Below are positions 1-5,032 of a DNA stretch of 5,723 nt, one piece after another. Position numbers and translations under genes: made by a program. Origin of the DNA: Parcubacteria group bacterium (GTDB lineage Bacteria > Patescibacteriota > Minisyncoccia > UBA6257); NCBI GenBank assembly GCA_012798235.1, contig JAAZNP010000011.1, positions 1 to 5,723 on the forward strand, given 5' to 3'. Numbering within the stretch: the stretch's first letter is position 1; every line of letters starts with the position of its first letter. The notes beneath the pieces were generated by a model that ran no database searches, was not told where the DNA came from, and was given only the letters and a program-made list of their open reading frames with translations.

Positions 1-377
1 GTGGTAGTTTCTTCAAGAACAGTGGTAGTAGTGCTTTCCGGTACTGTAGTATTTTCTGCTGGAACTGTGGTTTCAGTAGTGGTTGCCATTTCTTCTTGCT
101 GTTTGATATTTTCTCCAATAAAAACTGAATTTTCTTTATTAAAATCAGATAAAGAAGCATTATCTGGTAAGTCTTGGGTAAAAGCATTAACTGGGTTCTC
201 CCAAGTAATATCATTAAAAGCCTCAATGCTATAACTAGTAGGATAAACTTTTATTTGATTTTGAGCTGTTGCTACCCTTTTGACATTAATAATAAAACTA
301 ACGCCTAATAAAATTAACGTTAAAATCACCAAGGCGATTAATAATCGTTTAAAGAAATTTTTCCTTGGGAAATTCAT
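1..377 (-). CDS. Membrane-anchored protein with Thr/Glu-rich stalk, N-terminal part (runs off the window)
   Basis: I do not recognise this gene. Read from ATG at 377, the frame stays open for 125 residues to the window edge. It starts MNFPRKNFFKRLL; R5, K6, K10 and R11 precede one hydrophobic segment at about residues 12-30, which fits an N-in/C-out signal anchor. A polar stretch follows (about 31-95), then a low-complexity Thr/Glu/Pro/Val run from about residue 97 to the edge, with two near-copies of TTVPxE. Such runs are usual in extracellular linkers or stalks, so the functional domain is probably beyond the window. The start is chosen because it sits directly before the basic/TM segment and just after a TATAAT box. 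No Shine-Dalgarno motif is visible. The hydrophobic helix and biased composition make this the real frame rather than the antisense one. Confidence 0.75.
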   Translation of the reverse strand, partial: MNFPRKNFFKRLLIALVILTLILLGVSFIINVKRVATAQNQIKVYPTSYSIEAFNDITWENPVNAFTQDLPDNASLSDFNKENSVFIGENIKQQEEMATTTETTVPAENTTVPESTTTTVLEETT

Positions 378-391
378 TTGTTATTAATTTA

Positions 392-397
392 ATTATA
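392..397 (-). promoter_or_regulatory. Possible -10 box (TATAAT) for the stalk protein
   Basis: An exact TATAAT on the minus strand lies 14 nt upstream of the ATG at 377 and just downstream of the terminator of the previous gene, where a promoter is expected. No good -35 hexamer is found at 16-18 nt; a TTGCTT is 21 nt away inside the terminator stem. A start about 7 nt downstream would give a leader of under 10 nt. Confidence 0.35.
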
Positions 398-414
398 TCA
401 AATAAAAAGCAATT

Positions 415-446
415 AAAAAAGCAAACCCCAAAGGATTTGCTTTTTT
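415..446 (-). terminator. Rho-independent terminator, bidirectional
   Basis: The sequence forms an 11-bp stem of AAAAAAGCAAA with TTTGCTTTTTT, extended by two more C-G pairs after one mismatch, around a short CAAA loop. Both strands end in a run of six T, so it can act in either direction. It lies 28 nt past the stop of the 58-residue membrane protein and is best read as the end of that transcript. Confidence 0.75.
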
Positions 447-474
447 GAAACTTTTTTAATCAAGAATTATTGAC

Positions 475-651
475 TTAAAACATAATGTACGCCCTAAAGA
501 AAAGGAGGATTAAGGCCCAAACAATGGAAGCAAAAACAACTCCAGCAATAAAACCAGAAAGGGCCGAAGCTAAAGTGCGACCAATTTTGAAACCAAATGA
601 ACGCTGTTCTTCAGAAACAAATTCCCTTGATAGACCCTTTAACTTAGGCAT
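475..651 (-). CDS. Small single-pass membrane protein, 58 residues, unknown function
   Basis: I do not recognise this family. The frame runs from ATG at 651 to TAA at 475 and begins MPKLKGLSREFVSEEQ. The N-terminal about 25 residues are charged and polar (K3, K5, R9, E10, E14, E15, R18, K22, R25). Residues about 27-52 form one long Gly/Ala-containing transmembrane helix (GFIAGVVFASIVWALILLFF), followed by a short RAYIMF tail. The basic residues before the helix predict a cytoplasmic N-terminus. A strong hairpin terminator follows the stop, supporting a real monocistronic gene. AT-rich sequence upstream (TTATAAATAAACTATAAA) could hold a promoter but I cannot fix one, and no Shine-Dalgarno motif is visible. 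The opposite-strand frame here gives a Lys/Ala/Pro-rich peptide without protein-like features. Could be a small accessory subunit of a membrane complex, but nothing shows which. Confidence 0.6.
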   Translation of the reverse strand: MPKLKGLSREFVSEEQRSFGFKIGRTLASALSGFIAGVVFASIVWALILLFFRAYIMF

Positions 652-707
652 ATTTTTGTATTTTTATAGTTTATTTATAAGAATACCTTTTTAAACGAGA
701 CAGTGCC

Positions 708-841
708 CCCCCTCACTTGGAAAAGATAAATTTATTTCATAAATATAAATATTTTTTCTATTAGGGAATAATAAACAGATTACCTTATATAAATTACTCA
801 ATAGAATCTTGGCGATAGCCAATCTTTTCCAAGTGAGGGGG
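708..841. mobile_element. MITE-like element with 20-bp terminal inverted repeats and TGCC target duplication
   Basis: The ends are perfect 20-bp inverted repeats: CCCCCTCACTTGGAAAAGAT at 708-727 and its reverse complement at 822-841. The bases just outside are TGCC on both sides (704-707 and 842-845), a direct repeat expected of a 4-bp target-site duplication. The 94-bp interior is very AT-rich, has no credible coding frame, and holds a small hairpin next to the right repeat. The right flank TGCC is the complement of the last four bases (GGCA) of tRNA-Lys, so the element begins immediately after the tRNA discriminator base. Family knowledge: non-autonomous miniature elements have this layout (inverted ends, short duplication, no gene). 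Inference: it is moved in trans by a transposase elsewhere. The G/C homopolymer at the ends makes the exact boundary uncertain by a few bases. A long stem-loop made at the tRNA 3' end is the alternative. Confidence 0.6.
809..822. repeat. Small hairpin inside the MITE-like element
   Basis: TTGGC-GATA-GCCAA forms a perfect 5-bp stem with a 4-nt loop, overlapping the right terminal repeat by one base. A subterminal hairpin on only one side would mark the two ends of the element as different. Confidence 0.5.
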
Positions 842-914
842 TGCCCCCGGCGCGACTCGAACGCGCAACCACTGGCTTAAAAGGCCATTGCTCTACCAAT
901 TGAGCTACGGGGGC
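842..914 (-). tRNA. tRNA-Lys (anticodon UUU)
   Basis: The 73-nt gene folds as a full cloverleaf: acceptor GCCCCCG/CGGGGGC, D stem GCTC/GAGC with loop AATTGGTA, anticodon loop CTTTTAA with anticodon TTT (genomic 879-881), a 5-nt variable loop TGGTT, and T stem GCGCG/CGCGC with loop TTCGAGT. The discriminator base is A. The anticodon stem ATGGC/GCCAG has one A-G mismatch at position 27-43. CCA is not encoded: the bases after the discriminator are CCCCC, the first bases of the MITE-like element, so a CCA-adding enzyme is needed. UUU reads both lysine codons, AAA and AAG. The gene is close to the epmA/efp pair, but EpmA charges a protein and not a tRNA, so the closeness need not mean anything. 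Confidence 0.96.
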
Positions 915-924
915 TTAATATCTC

Positions 925-943
925 TTAACAATCTTCTTGTTAA
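925..943. repeat. Palindrome upstream of tRNA-Lys
   Basis: TTAACAA-TCTTC-TTGTTAA is a perfect 7-bp inverted repeat with a 5-nt spacer, ending about 10 bp upstream of the tRNA 5' end. It is AT-rich and has no T-run of terminator type. It could be an operator-like site or chance; there is no evidence for a particular regulator. Confidence 0.35.
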
Positions 944-993
944 TCTATTTTTACCTGTTTTCTAATCGCAAACGCTTCGCGAATGCTCTTCCT

Positions 994-1037
994 GGGAAAA
1001 TATTTATTTATTAAAATTAATATCAAGGTATTTTCCC
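994..1037. repeat. 9-bp inverted repeat with 26-nt AT-rich loop
   Basis: GGGAAAATA at 994-1002 is repeated in inverted form as TATTTTCCC at 1029-1037. The 26 nt between are almost only A and T. It directly abuts the 12-bp hairpin at 1038-1065, so the two form a contiguous two-stem array between the tRNA fragment and tRNA-Lys. The role is unknown; it may be the remains of a palindromic element. Confidence 0.5.
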
Positions 1038-1065
1038 GCTGAAAGCCAAGACTTTGGCTTTCAGC
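1038..1065. repeat. Perfect 12-bp hairpin downstream of the mgtC-like gene
   Basis: GCTGAAAGCCAA and TTGGCTTTCAGC pair perfectly around a 4-nt loop (GACT on +, AGTC on -). Read on the minus strand it lies about 28 nt past the mgtC-like stop and could stop transcription or shield the mRNA 3' end. It is followed by GCGGG rather than a U-run, so it is not a canonical intrinsic terminator. It directly adjoins the tRNA fragment at 1066-1085. Confidence 0.6.
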
Positions 1066-1085
1066 CCAATTGAGCTACGAGGGCT
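1066..1085 (-). pseudogene. tRNA 5'-end fragment (acceptor strand plus D-arm)
   Basis: On the minus strand AGCCCTCGTAGCTCAATTGG matches the first 19 nt of tRNA-Lys plus the base before it (896-915) at 19 of 20 positions; the one change makes the acceptor strand GCCCTCG instead of GCCCCCG. It stops in the D-loop and runs straight into the 12-bp hairpin. No matching 3' acceptor CGAGGGC, no T-arm and no anticodon arm are found before tRNA-Lys, so it is not a working tRNA. The acceptor change leaves open whether it derives from tRNA-Lys or from a different tRNA that began GCCCTCG. Confidence 0.65.
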
Positions 1086-1093
1086 ACAATAAA

Positions 1094-1528
1094 TTACTTT
1101 CTGTCCAAGCGGCGCTCAATGGGAAGAATTATTAAATTGATAAGCAAAACAAGAGCAGTACTGATGATAGCCACTGAATAAAAACCAATACCAATCGCGG
1201 CACCAATAGCCGCCGTCACCCACATAATAGCTGCTGTAGTCAAACCACGCAATTTTCCAGAGCGTTCTTCAAAAATAATTGCTCCCGCACCCAAGAAACC
1301 AATACCAACTACTAATTGACCAATAAACTGTTCTAAGGCAGTATTCGGAACAGCCATTAAATTTGGCAGGAGAACAAACAGTGTAGCTCCTAAACAAATC
1401 AAAGCAAAAGTTCTCATGCCGACTTCCCCTTGAACTAATTTTCTTTCTAACCCAATTACCAAACCTAATCCAACAGCCAAAAGTAAATCTTTTATTACTA
1501 AAATGGTGGTGGTGTAATTTAAAGTCAT
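1094..1528 (-). CDS. MgtC/SapB family membrane protein
   Basis: This 144-residue protein is the hydrophobic MgtC/SapB domain, in the inner membrane. Family signatures are clear: GLVIGLERK at about 22-30, then GMRTFALICLGA at 37-48, GIGFLGAGAI at 75-84, and GLTTAAIMWVTAAIG at 95-109. Four to five transmembrane segments can be drawn (about 9-27, 40-58, 68-86, 97-115, 117-136). It ends soon after the last helix (RRLDRK), so the soluble C-terminal ACT-like domain of Salmonella MgtC is absent, as in many short members. MgtC proteins are linked to growth in low Mg2+ and to inhibition of F-type ATP synthase in some pathogens; the role of stand-alone short members is unsettled and should not be transferred. 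It lies 48 nt after efp, so read-through from that operon is plausible, but a TATAAT just before its ATG allows separate expression. No Shine-Dalgarno motif precedes it. Confidence 0.9.
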   Translation of the reverse strand: MTLNYTTTILVIKDLLLAVGLGLVIGLERKLVQGEVGMRTFALICLGATLFVLLPNLMAVPNTALEQFIGQLVVGIGFLGAGAIIFEERSGKLRGLTTAAIMWVTAAIGAAIGIGFYSVAIISTALVLLINLIILPIERRLDRK

Positions 1529-1533
1529 ATAAA

Positions 1534-1539
1534 ATTATA
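1534..1539 (-). promoter_or_regulatory. Possible -10 box (TATAAT) for the mgtC-like gene
   Basis: An exact TATAAT on the minus strand sits 5 nt before the ATG at 1528 in the 48-nt gap after efp. A start site the usual distance downstream would fall on or next to the ATG and give a leaderless mRNA. There is no -35 at normal spacing (a TTGAAA lies only 9 nt away), and the area is AT-rich enough for chance. Confidence 0.25.
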
Positions 1540-1576
1540 TTAACAAATTTTCAAATAATTAGCAACGACATTAAAA

Positions 1577-2134
1577 TTAAGCACGGCCACCGTATTGGCC
1601 AGTTTCAGTATTTACTAAAACGATCTCTCCTTCTTTGATAAAAATTGGCACCTCTAATTTCAAACCAGTTTCCAAGGTAACAGTTTTCATCGTGCCAGTA
1701 ACAGTATCGCCTTTAACAGCAGGCGGCGCTTCAATAACTTTTAAACTAACTTTTTTAGGCATATTAATACCATTTAACTCTCCACCAATATAAATCAGTT
1801 CAATATCAGAATTCTCTTTCAAATAAATAACTTCGTTACCAACTTCATCTAAAGACATACTCACTCTTTCCTTAGTGTCTCTTAATGAAAATACAGCGTT
1901 GCGACGGTCTTTGTAAAGGTAAGTGGCTTTTCTATATTCTAATTCTAATTCATCAAATCTTTCTCCGGTTTTAAAAGAGCGTTCTAAAACTTTATTAGTT
2001 TTGAGATTTTTAATGGTCACGCGCACAAAAGCCGCTCCTTTACCCGGGTGCACAAATTCATAATCCATTATTTGCCATGGTTCATTATCGATTTTTAAAA
2101 CCATGCCTTTTTCAAATTCTGATGTAGAAATCAT
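1577..2134 (-). CDS. efp: Elongation factor P
   Basis: EF-P binds the ribosome between the P and E sites and restores peptide-bond formation when the ribosome stalls on consecutive prolines. The 185-residue protein is full length. The N-terminal KOW-like domain (about 1-64) carries the loop HPGKGAAF, with K32 where E. coli EF-P has its modified Lys34. Two OB-type domains follow (about 67-127 and 129-184). The C-terminal family signature is complete at 150-169, starting KTVTLETG and including VP at 162-163. Keeping lysine at the loop tip, rather than arginine, fits modification by an EpmA-type ligase, which is encoded just upstream with a 7-nt gap (TAG TACTAGT ATG). No Shine-Dalgarno motif is visible, so translation coupled to epmA is likely. 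The start at 2134 gives the usual family N-terminus (MISTSEFEKGM). Confidence 0.97.
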   Translation of the reverse strand: MISTSEFEKGMVLKIDNEPWQIMDYEFVHPGKGAAFVRVTIKNLKTNKVLERSFKTGERFDELELEYRKATYLYKDRRNAVFSLRDTKERVSMSLDEVGNEVIYLKENSDIELIYIGGELNGINMPKKVSLKVIEAPPAVKGDTVTGTMKTVTLETGLKLEVPIFIKEGEIVLVNTETGQYGGRA

Positions 2135-2141
2135 ACTAGTA

Positions 2142-3095
2142 CTACTTAAACATTTTGTTGGTAGGAAACGTTAATAAATCATCAATATCTTTAATATCAA
2201 GAAGAAGCATCTCTAGCCTGTCTATCCCTAAAGCATTTCCTCCCACTGGGGGCAAACCTGATTTTAACGCATTAATAAAGGTTTTGTCAATGGGAATGAT
2301 TTCTTTTTTTAATTTTTTTCTAATTTCTTGATCTTCCTTTAAACGTTTTAGTTGCTCTTGCCAATCTGTTAATTCCGAAAAAGCATTACACAATTCTATT
2401 CCTGCAATATAAACTTCAAATCTTTCAGCATAAAAACTGTTTTTTGATTTTCTTTTGGCTAAAGCTGCTTGGGGCAAAGGGTAATCATATAAAATAATTG
2501 GTTTGTTTTGGGGCAAATGAGGTTCTATTTTATTTAAAAATATATCATAAAACCAATCGTTAAAATCTGTCATTTTCTGTTTTTTATCTAAATCAATGTA
2601 GGCCCATTTTTGAAAAGCATCTTTGACACTCATCCGTAGCCAAGGCAAAGAAACATCAACTTCCCTCCCCTGATAAAGGAAACGAGGCTGATTATGAATT
2701 TTAGTAGTGACATAATAAATTAATTGTTCGGTATCAACCATAACATCCCGATAATCAGCATTAATATGATACCATTCTAAAATTGTAAATTCTGGATTAT
2801 GCAATTTACCGAAAGCTTCATTTTGGCGAAAAGCTTTGGTAATTTCAAAAATATTTTCAAAACCTTGGGCTAATAATTTTTTTAAGGAATATTCTGGTGA
2901 AGTAATTAAATATCCTTGATATTTTTTATTCCGTTCGTCAAAAAATTCTACTTTAATCGGGTCAATATATGGTTCGGTAGACATTCCTTTTACTAAAATC
3001 GGTGTTTGCACCTCTAAAAAACCGCGTTGTTTAAAAAACTCGCGAATAAAATCAATAATTTGAGCCCTTTTAATTTGTGTTTCAATTATCTTCAT
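2142..3095 (-). CDS. epmA: EF-P lysine ligase, EpmA/PoxA/GenX type (LysRS paralogue)
   Basis: EpmA is a truncated class II lysyl-tRNA synthetase paralogue that adenylates lysine (in E. coli (R)-beta-lysine) and transfers it to the loop lysine of EF-P. The 317-residue protein is the catalytic domain alone; the anticodon-binding OB domain of LysRS is missing, as expected (E. coli EpmA is about 325). Motif 1 is near 25-34 (GFLEVQTPIL). TSPEY lies at 65-69. Motif 2 spans about 83-109 with R90 and HNPEFTILEWY. The pocket segment GIELCNAFSELTD is at 232-244, and motif 3 GNALGIDRLEML at 286-297 with R293. It begins 5 nt after the glycosyltransferase stop; an AGAAGGA Shine-Dalgarno motif overlaps that gene's last codons and supports the start at 3095. 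Its substrate gene efp follows after 7 nt. No lysine 2,3-aminomutase (EpmB) is seen here, so alpha- or beta-lysine as substrate is open. Confidence 0.93.
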   Translation of the reverse strand: MKIIETQIKRAQIIDFIREFFKQRGFLEVQTPILVKGMSTEPYIDPIKVEFFDERNKKYQGYLITSPEYSLKKLLAQGFENIFEITKAFRQNEAFGKLHNPEFTILEWYHINADYRDVMVDTEQLIYYVTTKIHNQPRFLYQGREVDVSLPWLRMSVKDAFQKWAYIDLDKKQKMTDFNDWFYDIFLNKIEPHLPQNKPIILYDYPLPQAALAKRKSKNSFYAERFEVYIAGIELCNAFSELTDWQEQLKRLKEDQEIRKKLKKEIIPIDKTFINALKSGLPPVGGNALGIDRLEMLLLDIKDIDDLLTFPTNKMFK

Positions 3096-3100
3096 AGAAA

Positions 3101-4642
3101 TTATCCTTCTTTGGTTCTCTTAGTTTTAACCCAGGTTTTTTTCTGACGAGGATTCTGCAAAAAATTAATGGCTGCGTGAACATAAGGAAAAACATAATAA
3201 GAAGCAATGAGAGGCGCTAAAAACAAAATAAACAATATCCATTGCCCTAATTGTTTGCGGATATTTTTAGTATCAAAGTTATAAAAATTAATAAATTTCC
3301 AATAATGTTTCAAAAGAAAACCCAAGAAAAATAAGGTAGGAATTGGGAAGAACATAATAAAAAAGCTTAAAGCATCATTAATTGGATTCCAGGGAATAAC
3401 GGTTACTAAGGAAAACCGGTATAAAATAATGGAAGCAAAAATTGATTTAAAGATTCTTAGCACAAACAGAAGAGCAGCAGCAAGAGTTAAAGGATAATAA
3501 ATTATCCAATCAAAAGGGCCATGAGCCAAAGAACTTAAAATCATTTTTTTCACACGAATTCTTTTGGCTTTCTCTAAGTTTTTATCTTTGAGTTCAAGAA
3601 ATAATTTTCTTAAAGTTTGCATAAAACCATAACCCCAGCGATAACGCTGGCGATGATAAGCCTTTCTTGTTTGAGGAGTTTGTTCCGTTGAGGGATAAGG
3701 TAAAAATACAGGCCACTGCTTATAATCAATGTATAATCTAATCCCAATTTCTATATCTTCTGTTAAAATATTATTATCAAACCCTTCGCCATTTTCAATA
3801 ACTGAACGATGCAAAAACATATTAGTGCCACCGACAAAAGGTAGAAAAAGAAAAATAAAAGGCAAGGCATATTGATGGGAAAAACATTGACCAAGAGCAG
3901 CGGTTTTACAAAAAGCAGAAAGTGACCAAAAATTACGTATCTGAAAAACTGGTAATTGAAAAACCATTTTTTGGTTATCTAATAAATAATGTTTGGCTAC
4001 GGCTAAAAATGAGTCTGGATTGGGGCTAGCCTCAGCATCAAAAAAAGCACAAAAATCAGTTTCCGGGGTTAAATGAGATAAAGCATAATTCAGCCCTCGA
4101 CCTTTAGTAGAAGGCACTTCATAACCCAAACATCGGCCATTAATTTTACCATCAAAATCATAAGGCACTTCAATAAAATTAAGATTAAAATCAGGCATTT
4201 GCACACGACATTTTTCTATTGTTTGCTCTACTACGGCGCGAGTGGTATTTTGCCCTGGCTGGGCTTTTAATCTTTCCTTTTCGTCAACTATAATAGTCAA
4301 TTGATACAAATAACGAGGATAATTAATATTAGAAATATTAAGAATGGTATTTTGAATCACATCAGCTTCATCTAAAGCCGGAATCAAAATAGTGAAAAAT
4401 GGTATTTTCTGATTGGTGGCCTCACTGATTTTGGTTAATTCAGCAAAGGTAATTTTTTCTTTATGTTTCCATGTTTTGGAAGCAAATAAAATATAAAAGA
4501 ATAAACGAATAAAAAAAATGCCCAGAATAATGGCCACAATATAAGATAAAATACTACTAGGAATACTTAATAAAAAATGCAAGAAACCAGAAGTTGTTAT
4601 TAAGTCGGCGAAATAGGGTGTCGCCATGCCAATGGAAAACAT
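3101..4642 (-). CDS. Membrane-bound family 2 glycosyltransferase (processive-type, QxxRW)
   Basis: This 513-residue integral membrane enzyme is predicted to transfer a sugar from a nucleotide-sugar to a cell-surface glycan. The GT-A fold lies between membrane segments: one helix at about 31-54, the catalytic domain about 81-345, then about four helices at 376-397, 399-416, 425-444 and 466-486. Visible motifs are TILIPALDEADVI (84-96), VDE with D120, KGRGLNYAL (180-188), FFDAEASP with D202 and E204 in the DxD position, GGTN (271-274), TED (294-296) as the likely catalytic base, and QRYRW (332-336), a QxxRW motif typical of cellulose/chitin/hyaluronan-synthase-like enzymes. The C-terminus is basic (KTKRTKEG). 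Donor and product cannot be told from sequence. M6 (4627) is an alternative start; neither has a Shine-Dalgarno motif. It is the first gene of the tight epmA-efp cluster. Confidence 0.88.
   Translation of the reverse strand: MFSIGMATPYFADLITTSGFLHFLLSIPSSILSYIVAIILGIFFIRLFFYILFASKTWKHKEKITFAELTKISEATNQKIPFFTILIPALDEADVIQNTILNISNINYPRYLYQLTIIVDEKERLKAQPGQNTTRAVVEQTIEKCRVQMPDFNLNFIEVPYDFDGKINGRCLGYEVPSTKGRGLNYALSHLTPETDFCAFFDAEASPNPDSFLAVAKHYLLDNQKMVFQLPVFQIRNFWSLSAFCKTAALGQCFSHQYALPFIFLFLPFVGGTNMFLHRSVIENGEGFDNNILTEDIEIGIRLYIDYKQWPVFLPYPSTEQTPQTRKAYHRQRYRWGYGFMQTLRKLFLELKDKNLEKAKRIRVKKMILSSLAHGPFDWIIYYPLTLAAALLFVLRIFKSIFASIILYRFSLVTVIPWNPINDALSFFIMFFPIPTLFFLGFLLKHYWKFINFYNFDTKNIRKQLGQWILFILFLAPLIASYYVFPYVHAAINFLQNPRQKKTWVKTKRTKEG
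3104..3110 (-). promoter_or_regulatory. Ribosome binding site of epmA
   Basis: AGAAGGA on the minus strand ends 8 nt before the epmA ATG and lies within the last codons of the glycosyltransferase gene. It is the only good Shine-Dalgarno match I find before any start in the window and decides the epmA start. Confidence 0.65.
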
Positions 4643-4656
4643 AGTTCGTTAAATGT

Positions 4657-4701
4657 GATTCCCGCCCCGCAGCAAGTGCGGGGTAAACTCCAGCGGGAAT
4701 C
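4657..4701. repeat. Nested palindromic repeat downstream of the GIY-YIG gene
   Basis: GATTCCCGC at 4657-4665 pairs with GCGGGAATC at 4693-4701; inside, CCCGCA at 4666-4671 pairs with TGCGGG at 4677-4682 around a GCAAG loop. It is much more GC-rich than its surroundings. Its GGGAATC end resembles the arms of the element at 5033-5083 on the other side of the GIY-YIG gene. On the plus strand it is followed by five T and would look like a terminator, but no plus-strand gene leads into it; on the minus strand it lies in the gap before the glycosyltransferase ATG and would be in that gene's 5' leader. Best read as a REP-like repeat. Confidence 0.65.
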
Positions 4702-4706
4702 TTTTT

Positions 4707-4712
4707 ATTATA
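4707..4712 (-). promoter_or_regulatory. Possible -10 box (TATAAT) for the glycosyltransferase operon
   Basis: A minus-strand TATAAT overlaps the TAA stop of the GIY-YIG gene. Transcription from it would start near 4700 and place the nested palindrome in the 5' leader. No clear -35 is visible, so this is tentative. Confidence 0.2.
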
Positions 4713-5001
4713 TATTAGCAAGATTAAAATACAAATCTTTCCAATCTGGATTAAATTTATTAATTAGCTCTATTTTCCAATGTCGATACCATTTTTTGAT
4801 ACGCTTTTCTCTTTGGATAGCATCTTCTATATTATCGTATGTTTCGTAATATACAAGTTTGCAAATATTATACTTCATCGTAAATCCTGGGATAAGTTTA
4901 TTTTTATGTTCATATACTCGTCGAATCAAATCATTGGTAACACCTGTATATAATACTGTATTATTCTTATTGGTTAAAATATATACATAATATTGGTGCA
5001 T
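4708..5001 (-). CDS. Small GIY-YIG domain nuclease (UPF0213/YhbQ-like)
   Basis: The 97-residue protein (start MHQYYVYIL) is a stand-alone GIY-YIG domain. YVYIL stands for the GIY half and LYTGVTN for the YIG half; after them come LIRRVYEHK with the catalytic-type arginine, QREKRIKKW with the metal-binding glutamate, and NPDWKDL with the conserved asparagine, so all expected active-site positions are present. The family has a nuclease fold; cellular targets of these small versions are not established. An in-frame upstream ATG at 5037 would add 12 residues (MTTKLPIFSPTV), but it lies within the arm of the palindrome at 5033-5083, and the family N-terminus is normally a few residues before YVYIL, so 5001 is preferred. 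Family knowledge: homologues are often flanked by GTCATTCCCGC-type palindromes, which in databases can be mistranslated into an N-terminal extension. Palindromes lie on both sides here, which suggests a cassette. Confidence 0.9.
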   Translation of the reverse strand: MHQYYVYILTNKNNTVLYTGVTNDLIRRVYEHKNKLIPGFTMKYNICKLVYYETYDNIEDAIQREKRIKKWYRHWKIELINKFNPDWKDLYFNLANI

Positions 5002-5032
5002 AACGGTAGGGCTGAAAATTGGCAACTTTGTT

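Noticed and set aside
1..234. Plus-strand open frame at the left edge rich in Val and Ser
   Set aside because: It is the antisense of the Thr-rich stalk coding sequence; the minus strand has a proper ATG, basic N-terminus and transmembrane anchor.
485..694. Plus-strand open frame of 69 codons
   Set aside because: Lys/Ala/Pro-rich without protein-like pattern; it is the shadow of the 58-residue membrane protein on the minus strand, which has the terminator at its end.
915..1085. A split or intron-containing tRNA from 1085 towards 980 (GAGC reappears after the hairpins)
   Set aside because: A D-stem-like GAGC is present near 985-988, but no convincing anticodon stem, T-arm or matching CGAGGGC acceptor strand follows, so a working tRNA cannot be built.
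842..3095. Functional link between tRNA-Lys and the LysRS-like EpmA
   Set aside because: EpmA lacks the anticodon-binding domain and its family acts on EF-P, so the closeness of the tRNA gene is likely chance.
4657..4706. Plus-strand intrinsic terminator (GC-rich stem followed by TTTTT)
   Set aside because: No plus-strand gene reads into it; the palindrome is better explained as part of the repeats around the GIY-YIG gene.
4655..4849. Plus-strand open frame of 64 codons
   Set aside because: It begins within a palindromic repeat and continues antisense to the conserved GIY-YIG coding sequence.
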